DNA of 64,000 nt, taken from contig NZ_WTUY01000001.1 of NCBI RefSeq assembly GCF_009882945.1, positions 266 to 64,265 of the forward strand, given 5' to 3'. Each line of letters starts with the position of its first letter. The first letter of the stretch is position 1. Of this stretch, positions 8,792 through 18,446 are shown piece by piece. Both the position numbers and the translations under genes were made by a program. Under the pieces are notes generated by a model, which was given only the letters and a program-made list of their open reading frames with translations, did not search any database and was not told where the DNA came from. The DNA is from Alcanivorax sp. DP30. GTDB lineage: Bacteria > Pseudomonadota > Gammaproteobacteria > Pseudomonadales > Alcanivoracaceae.

Positions 8792-9931
8792 ATGATCCCG
8801 ATGAAACAGGCATCTCTGCTGAATGGCTGGCTTTTTCTGGCTGTCATCTTCGCCGGTTTTTTATCGTTGCTGTATCCGGTGGGGCATTTCTTTGTCACCG
8901 AGCCTGCCGCCTGGCAGCAGTTTCGCCAAGGCGAGCTGGTGCGCAAGCTTGAACGGCGAGTGGATGAAGAGTTTGTTCTCAGAAAGCCGTCCATAGCTTT
9001 CTGGGCGGATACCAGTTTTCTGCTGTTCAAGGCGGGGCGGCCTGGCGTGTTGGTTGGAGAGAAAGACTGGCTATTCAGCCGGGAAGAATATTATTACGAC
9101 AGCCGCAGCGAGCGTTTTCTGGCAGATAACCTTGCTCAGCTGGCTGCGACCGTTTGCGTGCTGGAAGGGTTAGGGAAGCAGGTGCTGCTGGTGCCGGTGC
9201 CTGCAAAGCGACGGCTTTATGCGCAATGGAGTGCGCGACCGGTCTCTACTGGAATGGATGCCCTGTACCAGCGCATTACCGGCGCGCTCAGCGATTCGCA
9301 TATTGCATGGGTCGATACTCTTGGGTTGATGCAACGTGCGGCGTCGCAGGGCGCGGTCTTCATGCGTACAGATACCCATTGGAGTCCCCTTGGTGCTCAG
9401 GTAGTGGCTGCCGGCGTTGCCTTAAATCTTTCCTTGCCCGGTTCCCATCACTATGAAACCCGTGAACTTCGGGTTGAACCCTATGAGGGTGATCTGTTGC
9501 GTTATCTGCCCACCAGTGAGGGGGTCGGGCCTGTGCGTAAGGAGCCTTTGATGCGCTATGAGACGGCAGCGGTGGATCAGATGCTGGATGCGCAAGCCCT
9601 GCTGGGAGATGACCTGCCGCCTGTGGCTCTGGTAGGCACGAGCTACAGTGCTATGGATGAGTGGCATTTTTCGGGCTTTCTCAAGCAGCAGCTCAGTGAA
9701 GATGTGCTGGTTTACGCATTGGAGGCGCAGGGACCGTTTGCCGCTATGCGTGAGTTTCTCGATGGACCTGCTGCCAGGGATGAGCGGGTGAGGTATGTGC
9801 TCTGGGAAGTACCAGAACGGGCACTGATTCAATCAATGGAACCGATTGTGAGGGAAGAACATCATGCGTGCATGGATCGCGATACTGGTCATGCTGCTGA
9901 GCTTGCCGGTGTGGGCAGCCCAGGACGGTAA
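8792..9931 (+). CDS. algJ: Alginate O-acetyltransferase AlgJ (SGNH-like)
   Basis: 379 residues. An N-terminal signal anchor (residues about 12-30) places it on the periplasmic face. The SGNH-type catalytic residues are visible: Asp194 and His196 in MRTDTHWSP and Ser284 in VGTSYSAMD. It takes acetyl groups delivered by AlgI. The last 22 codons overlap the start of algF by 68 bases in a different frame, an unusually long overlap; the C-terminal tail HHACMDRDTGH… does not look like family sequence. RBS AGGAGG is well placed before ATG 8792. Confidence 0.92.
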   Translation: MIPMKQASLLNGWLFLAVIFAGFLSLLYPVGHFFVTEPAAWQQFRQGELVRKLERRVDEEFVLRKPSIAFWADTSFLLFKAGRPGVLVGEKDWLFSREEYYYDSRSERFLADNLAQLAATVCVLEGLGKQVLLVPVPAKRRLYAQWSARPVSTGMDALYQRITGALSDSHIAWVDTLGLMQRAASQGAVFMRTDTHWSPLGAQVVAAGVALNLSLPGSHHYETRELRVEPYEGDLLRYLPTSEGVGPVRKEPLMRYETAAVDQMLDAQALLGDDLPPVALVGTSYSAMDEWHFSGFLKQQLSEDVLVYALEAQGPFAAMREFLDGPAARDERVRYVLWEVPERALIQSMEPIVREEHHACMDRDTGHAAELAGVGSPGR

Positions 9932-10490
9932 CGAGGGCCTCTATGAAATGGCCGCGCCACCGGATTCGGCATTTATCCGGGTGGTCAACATTACGGACGG
10001 GCAGGTGGCTGTGGAGATGGATGACTGGCGGCAGTCGCTTTCTCCGCGCCAGGCCGGTGACTATCTGTACCGCCCTGTGGGCAAGGCGCAGATAAGCGTT
10101 GCGGGCAAGCCCTTTGCGTTCGAGTTTGAGGCGCGTTCGGTGCAAACGCTGGTGTTTGATGGGGCGTCATTGGTCAAACATGAGGACATCTACTTCAACA
10201 ACCGGCTGAAAGCCTTGCTGGTGATGTACAACCTGTCGGACCAGTCTGCCAGCCTGCAGACCCTCAACGGGGCAGTGAATGTGATTGGTCCGTTGCTGGC
10301 GGGCAATAGTGGTGAGCGTGAGATCAACGGCGTCAAGGTGGCGCTGAAAGTGGCGCTGGACAGTGGCTCCGAATTGCCGCTGGAAGAGGTGGTTTTGCAG
10401 CGTGGCCGCATCTATACCGTGCTTGTGACACCGGGAAGCGGGGGTGTGCAGGCCCACCTGGAGGAAAGCCATGTGGCAACGACCCCTTGA
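9864..10490 (+). CDS. algF: Alginate acetylation adaptor AlgF
   Basis: 208 residues (Pseudomonas AlgF 216). Signal peptide MRAWIAILVMLLSLPVWA, then a periplasmic beta-rich protein beginning with GLYEMAAPPDSAFIRVVN, a well-kept AlgF stretch. AlgF is needed for acetylation and is thought to link AlgJ and AlgX. AGGGAAG precedes ATG 9864 inside algJ. Its 3' end overlaps algX by 20 bases. Confidence 0.93.
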   Translation: MRAWIAILVMLLSLPVWAAQDGNEGLYEMAAPPDSAFIRVVNITDGQVAVEMDDWRQSLSPRQAGDYLYRPVGKAQISVAGKPFAFEFEARSVQTLVFDGASLVKHEDIYFNNRLKALLVMYNLSDQSASLQTLNGAVNVIGPLLAGNSGEREINGVKVALKVALDSGSELPLEEVVLQRGRIYTVLVTPGSGGVQAHLEESHVATTP

Positions 10491-11934
10491 TCAGCTTTGT
10501 TGTCTGGCGGCCTGCCTGTTACTGGTGGTGGCTAGTGTCGCGTCCGCTGCTGGTCTGACGGAAACGGCGGAGGCGAGCGGCGACAATTCTCAGGAAGAGC
10601 CGCGGGCACTGAAAGGTGCTTTCCTGCAGCCTCCCTTTACCTGTCCCGCGCTCACCGATCCGGCCACCTACGCGGAGGGAACCATGAGTGCCATGCGGCA
10701 ATTGGTTGCCGGCAAGCCCTTCTGGTTTTTTCGCACAGAGGTCGATCTGCAGGAGTCCTTTCCGATGGATGAGGCGGCCCAGCAGGCATTTGCTGAACTG
10801 GTAGACCGGCTTGCCCAACGCGGTGTCAGCCTGGTTGTCATGCTACAGCCAACCCGTGGATTGATGCATGCGCAAGAATTGGAGCCGCCCTGGAGTGCGC
10901 GGTACTCGCTGGCGGCAGCACGCCGTTCATTTCTCCACAAGGCTCAGTTGTTGCGGGCCTTGGGTGCCAGCGTTGCGGATATGGAGCCAGTGTTGCGGGG
11001 CGAGCATGAACAGGAATATTTTTTTCGCCGTGACCACCACTGGACGCCCTATGGTGCCCAGGTCAGCGCCCGGCAGGTGGCAGATGTGATGCTGGCGGAC
11101 CCTGGCATCGATGAAATCACACAAGTCAGATATCAGACTCAACCGGATATTCTGTTGCGAAAGATGGGCACCTTGAATGCAGCAGTTGCCATGGTGTGTG
11201 GCAACTCCTACGGTTTTCAGTGGGTCAGGGGGAGCATTACCGTCCCGGAACAGGGCACCGATAGCGCCGATGCCCTGTTTGGTGATGTGGCCGCCCCTGC
11301 CATCGCCCTGGTCGGCACCAGTAACTCGGACATTCGGGATGACCGTTACAAGAACTACAATTTCCATGGTTTTCTGCAGCAATACCTGAGCCGCGATGTG
11401 GTGAACTTTGCCATGACCGGTGGTGGGGCCACTGGATCACTGCAGGATATCCTGTTGTCGGAGGCGTTTCAGGATGGGCAGTTTCGTTATCTGATTTGGG
11501 AATTGCCGGTGAGCTACCCGCTCGCAGATCAGGAAACATGGCGTCAATTGTTACCCGCGGCTTCTGGTGGCTGCACCAATCGTGCCTTGTTGGCAAGCCA
11601 GACCACCACGGTGCCGGTATCGGCAGTGGATGATCGTATCGAAGTCCTTGCCAATGCCGGTGAGCGCCGCCGGTTGACGGCAGGCAAGTCGCATCTTTTG
11701 CTGGAGATGAACTACTCGGACAGCAACTTCAAGGATTTCTATGTGTTGGCTTATTACGATGACGGCCAGCGTGAAAAGATTCGTATTCGTCGTCCGGCCA
11801 GGCTGGACACGGGGCGCTTTCTGCTGCGTCTGGATCCGCCGAGCCGGCATGGAAATTTGTTGTCTGTGTTGCTGGAATTCGAACAGCCCCAGCCGGTGGC
11901 CATGACGGTGGAGACATCCTTGTGCGATTACTGA
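10471..11934 (+). CDS. algX: Alginate acetyltransferase AlgX (SGNH domain plus CBM)
   Basis: 487 residues. Signal peptide to about residue 28, an SGNH hydrolase-like domain with Asp188-His190 in RRDHHWTPYGAQ and Ser284 in VGTSNSD, then a beta-sandwich carbohydrate-binding region from about residue 350. AlgX acetylates polymannuronate in the periplasm and is part of the export complex. ATG 10471 follows GGAGGAAA; a GTG at 10444 lies further inside algF and was not used. It resembles AlgJ but is longer and has the C-terminal binding domain. Confidence 0.93.
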   Translation: MWQRPLDQLCCLAACLLLVVASVASAAGLTETAEASGDNSQEEPRALKGAFLQPPFTCPALTDPATYAEGTMSAMRQLVAGKPFWFFRTEVDLQESFPMDEAAQQAFAELVDRLAQRGVSLVVMLQPTRGLMHAQELEPPWSARYSLAAARRSFLHKAQLLRALGASVADMEPVLRGEHEQEYFFRRDHHWTPYGAQVSARQVADVMLADPGIDEITQVRYQTQPDILLRKMGTLNAAVAMVCGNSYGFQWVRGSITVPEQGTDSADALFGDVAAPAIALVGTSNSDIRDDRYKNYNFHGFLQQYLSRDVVNFAMTGGGATGSLQDILLSEAFQDGQFRYLIWELPVSYPLADQETWRQLLPAASGGCTNRALLASQTTTVPVSAVDDRIEVLANAGERRRLTAGKSHLLLEMNYSDSNFKDFYVLAYYDDGQREKIRIRRPARLDTGRFLLRLDPPSRHGNLLSVLLEFEQPQPVAMTVETSLCDY

Positions 11935-12995
11935 GCGGGGTGTTGTTGGGATTGGTGGCGGGTTGCTCCCAGGCCGCCTTGATTCCGTTGTTTGATGCTC
12001 AGCGTCTGCCGACTGCGGAGCCGGACGCCACGGCGTTGCGGCGCTGTCAGGCTATGGCGTCGGGTTACCCTCCCTACGCCGGTGCACTGGCGATGGGTAG
12101 CAAATATGATCAGTCCCGATCCAGCAAGGATGAACTGGATGAGAGCGCTGCCAGCCAGTATCAGCAGCAGGTAGAAGGCATCTATCAGTATCTGGCCTTC
12201 CTGGGCCAGATAGGCGAATACATGCGCAGTGAGCGACCTGCCATACGCTCCGCGGCCCAGGTGTGTTTTAACGAGGCGTTGGCGCCATGGGCTGAATCCA
12301 TGGCGTTGACGCAGCCCGGTGCCAGTAAGCAGGGAGAGGCGGTGCGCAAATGGTTCCTGTCTGCGCTGGCCACTAACATGATGAAGGCGCGAGCCCTGAC
12401 AGCCTGGGAGATAAATGACGGCCAGCGCCGTTGGCTCGCTGCCCTGGCAGACCGGGTACAGGCCCATGCGTCGCCACGGCGCCAACGGATGGATTTGTAC
12501 AACAACCATGATTACTGGTCGTCGTGGGCGGTGATGGCATCGGCATTGGTGCTGGATGATCCGGCGCGTTTGTCTTGGGCCGAGCGGGGATACTGGCTGG
12601 CTATCAGTCAGATTACCCCTGGCAATAAGGGCGGGGTTCTGCTGCCGCTGGAAGCGGCCAGGGGAAAGCGGGCGGAAGAGTATCATGCTTTTGCATTGAC
12701 ACCGCTGGTGCTGATGGCTGAGGCGGGTACCCGTAACGGTTTGCCTCTCTATGAAGGACGAGGCGAGCAGCTGCATGCGCTTGCAGAGCAGGTTGTGCAT
12801 TTCTGGCGGAAGGATGGACAGGGGGTTCGCTTCAAGCAGAAGCAGATTGTGATTGATGATCACAAAATGGCCTGGTGGCCAGTCTATGCCCACCGGTTTG
12901 CCGACCGTCTGCCTCTTCCCGAGGGAGGGGCAGACCGTTTCGGGTCCCGCTTTACCGGAGGTTCGCTAGCGGGATTGTGGGTAGAGCTTCGGTAA
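11922..12995 (+). CDS. algL: Periplasmic alginate lyase AlgL (PL5 family)
   Basis: 357 residues. Beta-eliminating lyase that clears stray alginate from the periplasm and belongs to the export complex. The family signature NNHDYW (residues 194-199, catalytic His196), Lys61 in GSKYD, and Arg250/Tyr254 in GKRAEEYH match the Pseudomonas active site. The start is GTG 11922, overlapping the algX stop by 13 bases. The N-terminal LVAGC would fit a lipobox, so the protein may be lipid-anchored. The 3' end overlaps the convergent algG-like gene by 44 bases. Confidence 0.93.
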   Translation: MRLLSGVLLGLVAGCSQAALIPLFDAQRLPTAEPDATALRRCQAMASGYPPYAGALAMGSKYDQSRSSKDELDESAASQYQQQVEGIYQYLAFLGQIGEYMRSERPAIRSAAQVCFNEALAPWAESMALTQPGASKQGEAVRKWFLSALATNMMKARALTAWEINDGQRRWLAALADRVQAHASPRRQRMDLYNNHDYWSSWAVMASALVLDDPARLSWAERGYWLAISQITPGNKGGVLLPLEAARGKRAEEYHAFALTPLVLMAEAGTRNGLPLYEGRGEQLHALAEQVVHFWRKDGQGVRFKQKQIVIDDHKMAWWPVYAHRFADRLPLPEGGADRFGSRFTGGSLAGLWVELR

Positions 12996-14241
12996 ATTCG
13001 ACGGCTACCGTTTGTCCTCGAAGCAACGGCGGCAGCAATTCCGCTTCTCTGGCGGCCAGATTGCCGGCCAGATATTTCCCCTGATTACTGTTGTGGCGGA
13101 GGCTGATGCCGTTCAGAAGCAACTCGCCTTCCCCGTTCGTCTGCAGTGCTGCCAGTCGGTTATGGTGCAGTCTGAGCTGGGAGAGGGTGGCGCTAATGCG
13201 TTGTGAGGACTGGATGGCAATGGCATAGCGCTGGTTGGTGGAGATGTCAGCCTGCTCGAGGGTGACTTCCATGCTGCCGTCCAGGCGCAACCCGTCGCTG
13301 CCATTGTCGCGGAGAACCAGTGCTTGCAGAGTCGTGGCTTGCTTTCCTCTTTCCGCCTTGATCTGGACACCATATTCAAGATTGTTGCTGCTCCGCAGCT
13401 GGCTGATCTGAACCGGGCCGGTGTGGTTCTCCAGCAACACGCCGCTGCCTTGATTGTCACCCACATCTATTTCTGACATGACCAGCGAGGCGCTGCCTTC
13501 GGCACGCAGGCCATGTCCTGAGGAGCGGTAGATCTGCAGCCTTTCAATGCGTGCCGGGCTGTTCTGCAGCACGACCCCCTGCTCCCGGCTGTCGGTGATA
13601 GACAGGTCATTGATTTGTACGCGGCTGCCAGGTTCCGCATCGACCCCGCGGTAAAGGTTCTGGAGTTGGTTGTTGGCAAGATACAGCTGCGCGGCCGCAG
13701 CACCGCTCTGGTAGCGATGACGTGCCACACTGATGCCGTTAGCGCGGTAGTCGGCGCGACCCAGCCCGTTCAGTGTGCTGTCCTGAATACGGGTGACGGA
13801 ACCGCCCCAGCCGTGAATAAAGCCGCTGTTCTGGTTGCCATTACTGGCTAGATGACTATTGGTGATGACCAGCTCACCGCGATTGATCAGGCAGCCGCCG
13901 TGACGTCCCTCAATAAACAGGTCGTCGTTTATCAGATTCAGCCGGGTGCCGGGGCCAATGACCAGGGGGTAGTGCAAGATCCAGCCCGATTCTGTGCGGC
14001 TCAGCGCATGGGAATCAAGCTGACCGGCCAATTTGGCAAGGTCGTAGTCGCCGCCATTGAGAACGATGGCTTGGGGATGGCCGCGCTGGTAACGGGCAAT
14101 CTGGCGGAACAGGCCGTTGGCCGCAAAGGTTTCGAGCGGCCAGTTGCTTGCCTCATTGGCATAAATCGGTGTCAGCCTGACACTGGCCAGGCCGGTCTGG
14201 CAAAACAGTGACAGTAGCAGAACGGCAAGGATCGCTTTCAT
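12952..14241 (-). CDS. algG: AlgG-like right-handed beta-helix protein lacking the DPHD epimerase motif
   Basis: 429 residues, shorter than Pseudomonas AlgG (about 540). Signal peptide ends near residue 19. The rest is parallel beta-helix repeats. The stretch FIHGWGGSVTRIQDSTLNGLG and following aligns with the AlgG core, and LYRGVDAEPGS lies where AlgG has VYGIDPHDRS. Thus the catalytic DPHD has become DAEP (residues 201-204, bases 13630-13641) and the catalytic His is absent. AlgG also protects the polymer as part of the export complex, so a structural role is still possible. Last gene of the - strand algA-algC-algG unit; its ATG directly follows the algC stop. Confidence 0.72.
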   Translation of the reverse strand: MKAILAVLLLSLFCQTGLASVRLTPIYANEASNWPLETFAANGLFRQIARYQRGHPQAIVLNGGDYDLAKLAGQLDSHALSRTESGWILHYPLVIGPGTRLNLINDDLFIEGRHGGCLINRGELVITNSHLASNGNQNSGFIHGWGGSVTRIQDSTLNGLGRADYRANGISVARHRYQSGAAAAQLYLANNQLQNLYRGVDAEPGSRVQINDLSITDSREQGVVLQNSPARIERLQIYRSSGHGLRAEGSASLVMSEIDVGDNQGSGVLLENHTGPVQISQLRSSNNLEYGVQIKAERGKQATTLQALVLRDNGSDGLRLDGSMEVTLEQADISTNQRYAIAIQSSQRISATLSQLRLHHNRLAALQTNGEGELLLNGISLRHNSNQGKYLAGNLAAREAELLPPLLRGQTVAVEFTEALPTIPLANLR

Positions 14242-15606
14242 TCATGCACTCCGCAGCAGGCTGCTCAGTTCCCGGGTCTTGCTGGCCAGCAGTTCCGGGT
14301 TTGAGCGGGTTTCCACATTCAGTCTGACCAGGGGTTCTGTATTGGAGGCTCGGACATTGAAGCGCCAATCACTGAACTCCAGGCTGACCCCGTCGGTGTC
14401 GTCCTGATTCAGAGCGATGTGAGCATACTGCTCGAGGATCCTGCGAAGCGCTTCGCCGCTATTGGGCACGGAAAAGTTGATCTCGCCGGATACCGGATAG
14501 CGTTGCGCCCGGTCGCGCACCAGCGCAGACAGGGTTTGGCCGGAGTCTGCAAGCAGCCGCGACAGATGCAGCCAGGGCAAAATGCCGGAATCACAGTAAT
14601 GAAAGTCGCGAAAATAGTGGTGACCACTCATTTCGCCTCCATAGAGGGCGTTGTCCTTGCGCATGCGCTCTTTAATGAACGCGTGGCCGGTCTTGCTCTG
14701 CATGGGCTGGCCGCCCGCTTCCAGCACGGTGTCGATGGTACTCCAGGTCAGTCGAGGGTCGTGAATAATGGTGCTGCCTGGCTGCCGGGCAAGCAGGGTG
14801 TTAGCGAGCAGGCCAATGATGTAATAGCTCTCGACAAAGTTGCCGTGCTCTTCAAAAAAGAAGCAGCGATCGAAATCACCGTCAAAGGCGACGCCCAGCT
14901 GGGCGCCATGTCGAATCACTGCCTGGCTGGTTTCCGCACGGTTTTCCGGCAACAGCGGGTTGGGGACACCGTTGGGGAAGGTGCCATCGGGGGTGTCATG
15001 GTAGCGGTGTAGCAAAGGTCTGATGCCGCGTTCATTAAGGGATTCAAGCAGGACGTCCAGTGCCGGGCCTATGGCGCCATTGCCTGCGTTGCTCACCATG
15101 CAGAAGCCATCCAGTGGCTGGCAATCCACCAGTCGCAGCAGATGCTGTATATAGGGACGCTTGTCGGTCTTGCGCTTGCGGCTGCCGCGCAAGCCTTTGT
15201 CTGGAAAGCGGTTGGCGAGCACCTGGTCGCGAATCTCGAACAGCCCGGTGTCGCCACTGATGGGGCGAGCGCCACGACGCACCAGCTTCATGCCGTTGTA
15301 GTCCGCCGGGTTATGACTGGCGGTGATCTGCACGCCGCCGTCGGCTTCGTGGTACACGGTGTTGAAATAGACCTCCTCGGTACCGCTCAGTCCGATATCA
15401 ACAACCTCTGCGCCACTACTCATGATGCCCTCGCAGAGCGCATTGCTCAGGGCGGGAGAACTCAGGCGCATGTCTGCACCAACAACAATGCGGCTGGCTT
15501 TCAGCCAGTCGGCCATGGCCCGGCCAATGCGCCAGGCCATGTCTTCGTCGAGCTCATCGCCAACCCTGCCGCGAATGTCGTAGGCTTTAAAACAGGACGC
15601 ACTCAT
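14242..15606 (-). CDS. algC: Phosphomannomutase AlgC/ManB
   Basis: 454 residues. Interconverts mannose 6-phosphate and mannose 1-phosphate. The phosphoserine loop TASHNP (Ser97), the metal-binding loop DGDFDR (242-247), the sugar-binding loop GEMSGHH (324-330) and the phosphate loop RASNTEP (419-425) are all intact. It overlaps algA by four bases (ATGA). In Pseudomonas aeruginosa algC lies far from the alginate operon; here it is inside the locus. The sequence also resembles enterobacterial ManB/CpsG. Confidence 0.93.
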   Translation of the reverse strand: MSASCFKAYDIRGRVGDELDEDMAWRIGRAMADWLKASRIVVGADMRLSSPALSNALCEGIMSSGAEVVDIGLSGTEEVYFNTVYHEADGGVQITASHNPADYNGMKLVRRGARPISGDTGLFEIRDQVLANRFPDKGLRGSRKRKTDKRPYIQHLLRLVDCQPLDGFCMVSNAGNGAIGPALDVLLESLNERGIRPLLHRYHDTPDGTFPNGVPNPLLPENRAETSQAVIRHGAQLGVAFDGDFDRCFFFEEHGNFVESYYIIGLLANTLLARQPGSTIIHDPRLTWSTIDTVLEAGGQPMQSKTGHAFIKERMRKDNALYGGEMSGHHYFRDFHYCDSGILPWLHLSRLLADSGQTLSALVRDRAQRYPVSGEINFSVPNSGEALRRILEQYAHIALNQDDTDGVSLEFSDWRFNVRASNTEPLVRLNVETRSNPELLASKTRELSSLLRSA

Positions 15607-17039
15607 GAGGGCAGTTGAGCCACTTTCTCGGCGGCGTCCTCACGGTGATAGCGGTCGCTGATCCGGATGATGTCGTCCTCGCCCAGATAGGTGCCGGACT
15701 GGACCTCGATCAGCTCCAGGGGAATGCGTCCGGGATTCTCCAGCGAGTGCACTTCGCCAATGGGAATAAAGGTGGATTGGTTCTCTGACACCAGAAAGGT
15801 GTTTGCGCCACAGGTCACCCGGGCGGTTCCGGAGACCACAATCCAGTGTTCGGCGCGGTGGTGGTGCATCTGGACAGACAGTTGTTCGCCGGGTTTCACG
15901 GTGATGTGTTTCACCTGATAGCGATTCCCCTTGTCGACCGAGTCGTACTTGCCCCAGGGGCGGTGTACCAGGCGATGGTTCTCGGTCTCCGGGCGTTTTC
16001 GAGACTTGAGGGTGTCGGTGATGCGCTTTACTTCCTGTGCCTGGCTCTTGTGGGCCACCAGAATGGCATCCGGGGTGTCGATGACCACAAGATCATCCAC
16101 GCCAAGCAGGGCAACCAGTCGCTCATCGCTCATGGCCAGATTGTTTCTGCTGTCATGGGCAATGATGTCGCCGCGTAAGTGGTTGCCATCGCCATCCTTG
16201 TCCAGATGGTCCCACAGGGATTGCCATGATCCCAGGTCGTTCCACAGCAGGCCGACCGGGACGACGGCTCCCATGGAGGTGTGCTCCATGACAGCGTAAT
16301 CAATGGACAGGTCTTCACAGCGGGCAAAGCTGGTTTCGTCCAGGCGGATAAAGTCCAGGTCTGCCTTGCCCTGTAAAAGTGAATGGGTGCAGTGGGCCAG
16401 CATCTGAGGATGGTATTCCCGTAATTCCTGCAGGTAGCGTTCCGCCCGGAACAGGAACATGCCACTGTTCCATAGATAGTTTCCGTCATCGAGGAACTGT
16501 TGGGCGGTGGCAGCGTCGGGTTTTTCCACAAAGCGTTCTATCAGGTGGTGTTTGCCGCGTGATTCGCCCATACATATATAGCCATAGCCAGTTTCCGGCT
16601 GGTTAGGTTGTATGCCGAAGGTGACTAGCAGGCCTGAGTCGGCGGCCTGGCTGCCAGCACTGATGGCCGCCTCCAATGCTTCGGGATTGCGGATGGCATG
16701 ATCTGCCGGGCAGACAAAGATGTTGGCGTTCGTGTCGCGCTGACGGGCCTGCAGTGCAGCCAGTGCGACTGCGGGTGCAGTGTTGCGGCCACAGGGCTCC
16801 AGCAGGATATCGGCTTCTATACCGATGTCATTCAACTGTTCCGCCACCAGAAAACGATGCTCCTGATTGCAGACCACTATAGGGCGAACAGCGCGCAAGT
16901 CCGCTGGCAGGCGCCGTAGTGTGGCCTGTAACATGCTGAATTCACCATTTAGGCGCAATAGCTGTTTAGGGTAATGAGCGCGAGACAGCGGCCACAGGCG
17001 CGAGCCATTGCCGCCGGCAATAATGACTGGAATAAGCAT
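15603..17039 (-). CDS. algA: Bifunctional phosphomannose isomerase/GDP-mannose pyrophosphorylase AlgA
   Basis: 478 residues (Pseudomonas AlgA 481). Makes mannose 6-phosphate from fructose 6-phosphate and GDP-mannose from mannose 1-phosphate plus GTP. The N-terminal nucleotidyltransferase has GGNGSRLWPLSR and PKQ, with FVEKP in the middle; the C-terminal cupin isomerase domain has RPWGKYDSVD and QMHHHRAEHW. ATG 17039 follows AAGGAAGGG and gives MLIPVIIAGG; an upstream in-frame start at 17096 lacks support. First gene of the - strand unit. Confidence 0.95.
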   Translation of the reverse strand: MLIPVIIAGGNGSRLWPLSRAHYPKQLLRLNGEFSMLQATLRRLPADLRAVRPIVVCNQEHRFLVAEQLNDIGIEADILLEPCGRNTAPAVALAALQARQRDTNANIFVCPADHAIRNPEALEAAISAGSQAADSGLLVTFGIQPNQPETGYGYICMGESRGKHHLIERFVEKPDAATAQQFLDDGNYLWNSGMFLFRAERYLQELREYHPQMLAHCTHSLLQGKADLDFIRLDETSFARCEDLSIDYAVMEHTSMGAVVPVGLLWNDLGSWQSLWDHLDKDGDGNHLRGDIIAHDSRNNLAMSDERLVALLGVDDLVVIDTPDAILVAHKSQAQEVKRITDTLKSRKRPETENHRLVHRPWGKYDSVDKGNRYQVKHITVKPGEQLSVQMHHHRAEHWIVVSGTARVTCGANTFLVSENQSTFIPIGEVHSLENPGRIPLELIEVQSGTYLGEDDIIRISDRYHREDAAEKVAQLPS

Positions 17040-17751
<712 letters not shown>

Positions 17752-17796
17752 CAACGGGCGGGTTAATAACCGCGACAGGTTGTGAAGAGGTAAACA

Positions 17797-18432
17797 ATGG
17801 CGATTGGTGTGATCGGTCGAAAATGTGGCATGACTCGCGTGTTCACTGAAGAAGGTGTCAGTGTTCCTGTGACCGTCATCGAGGTGACCCCGAATCGGGT
17901 TGCTCAGGTTAAGACCGAAGAATCAGATGGCTATCAGGCCGTGCAGGTAACGGTGGGTGAGCGCCGTGCCAGCCGTGTGACCAAGGCTCAGGCCGGTCAC
18001 TTTTCCAAGGCTGGTGTCGAAGCAGGTCGTGGCGTTTGGGAGTTTCGTGCTGAAGCAGGTGAGCTGCAGCCGGGTTCCGAAGTGACCGTTGAGGGTTTTG
18101 AGGCGGGTCAGATCATTGATGTGACCGGCACCTCCAAGGGTAAGGGTTTTGCTGGCGGCGTTAAGCGCTGGAACTTCAGCACCCAGGATATGACCCATGG
18201 TAACTCTCTGTCTCACCGTGCTCCGGGTTCCATTGGTCAGAACCAAACCCCGGGTCGCGTGTTCAAGGGCAAGAAGATGGCTGGCCATCTGGGTGCTGAA
18301 CGCGTGACTGTCCAGAATCTGGAAGTGGTGCGTGTAGACGCTGAGAAGAATCTGTTGCTGGTTAAAGGTGCGGTCCCCGGTGCTACCGGTGGTGATGTGA
18401 TCGTGCGTCTGGCAGTGAAGGCGAAGGCCTGA
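17797..18432 (+). CDS. rplC: 50S ribosomal protein L3
   Basis: 211 residues. An early 23S rRNA-binding protein next to the peptidyl transferase centre. Starts [16 protein letters not shown]. The central loop holds [22 protein letters not shown]-type sequence, where the Gln of GQNQ is the residue methylated in Escherichia coli L3. GAGG precedes the ATG. Second gene of the S10 operon, 45 bases after rpsJ. Confidence 0.97.
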   Translation: MAIGVIGRKCGMTRVFTEEGVSVPVTVIEVTPNRVAQVKTEESDGYQAVQVTVGERRASRVTKAQAGHFSKAGVEAGRGVWEFRAEAGELQPGSEVTVEGFEAGQIIDVTGTSKGKGFAGGVKRWNFSTQDMTHGNSLSHRAPGSIGQNQTPGRVFKGKKMAGHLGAERVTVQNLEVVRVDAEKNLLLVKGAVPGATGGDVIVRLAVKAKA

Positions 18433-18446
18433 AAGAGGAATAGAGG

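Noticed and set aside
11928-12893. 321-codon frame antisense to algL
   Set aside because: It mirrors algL, whose catalytic motifs and length are all explained on the + strand.
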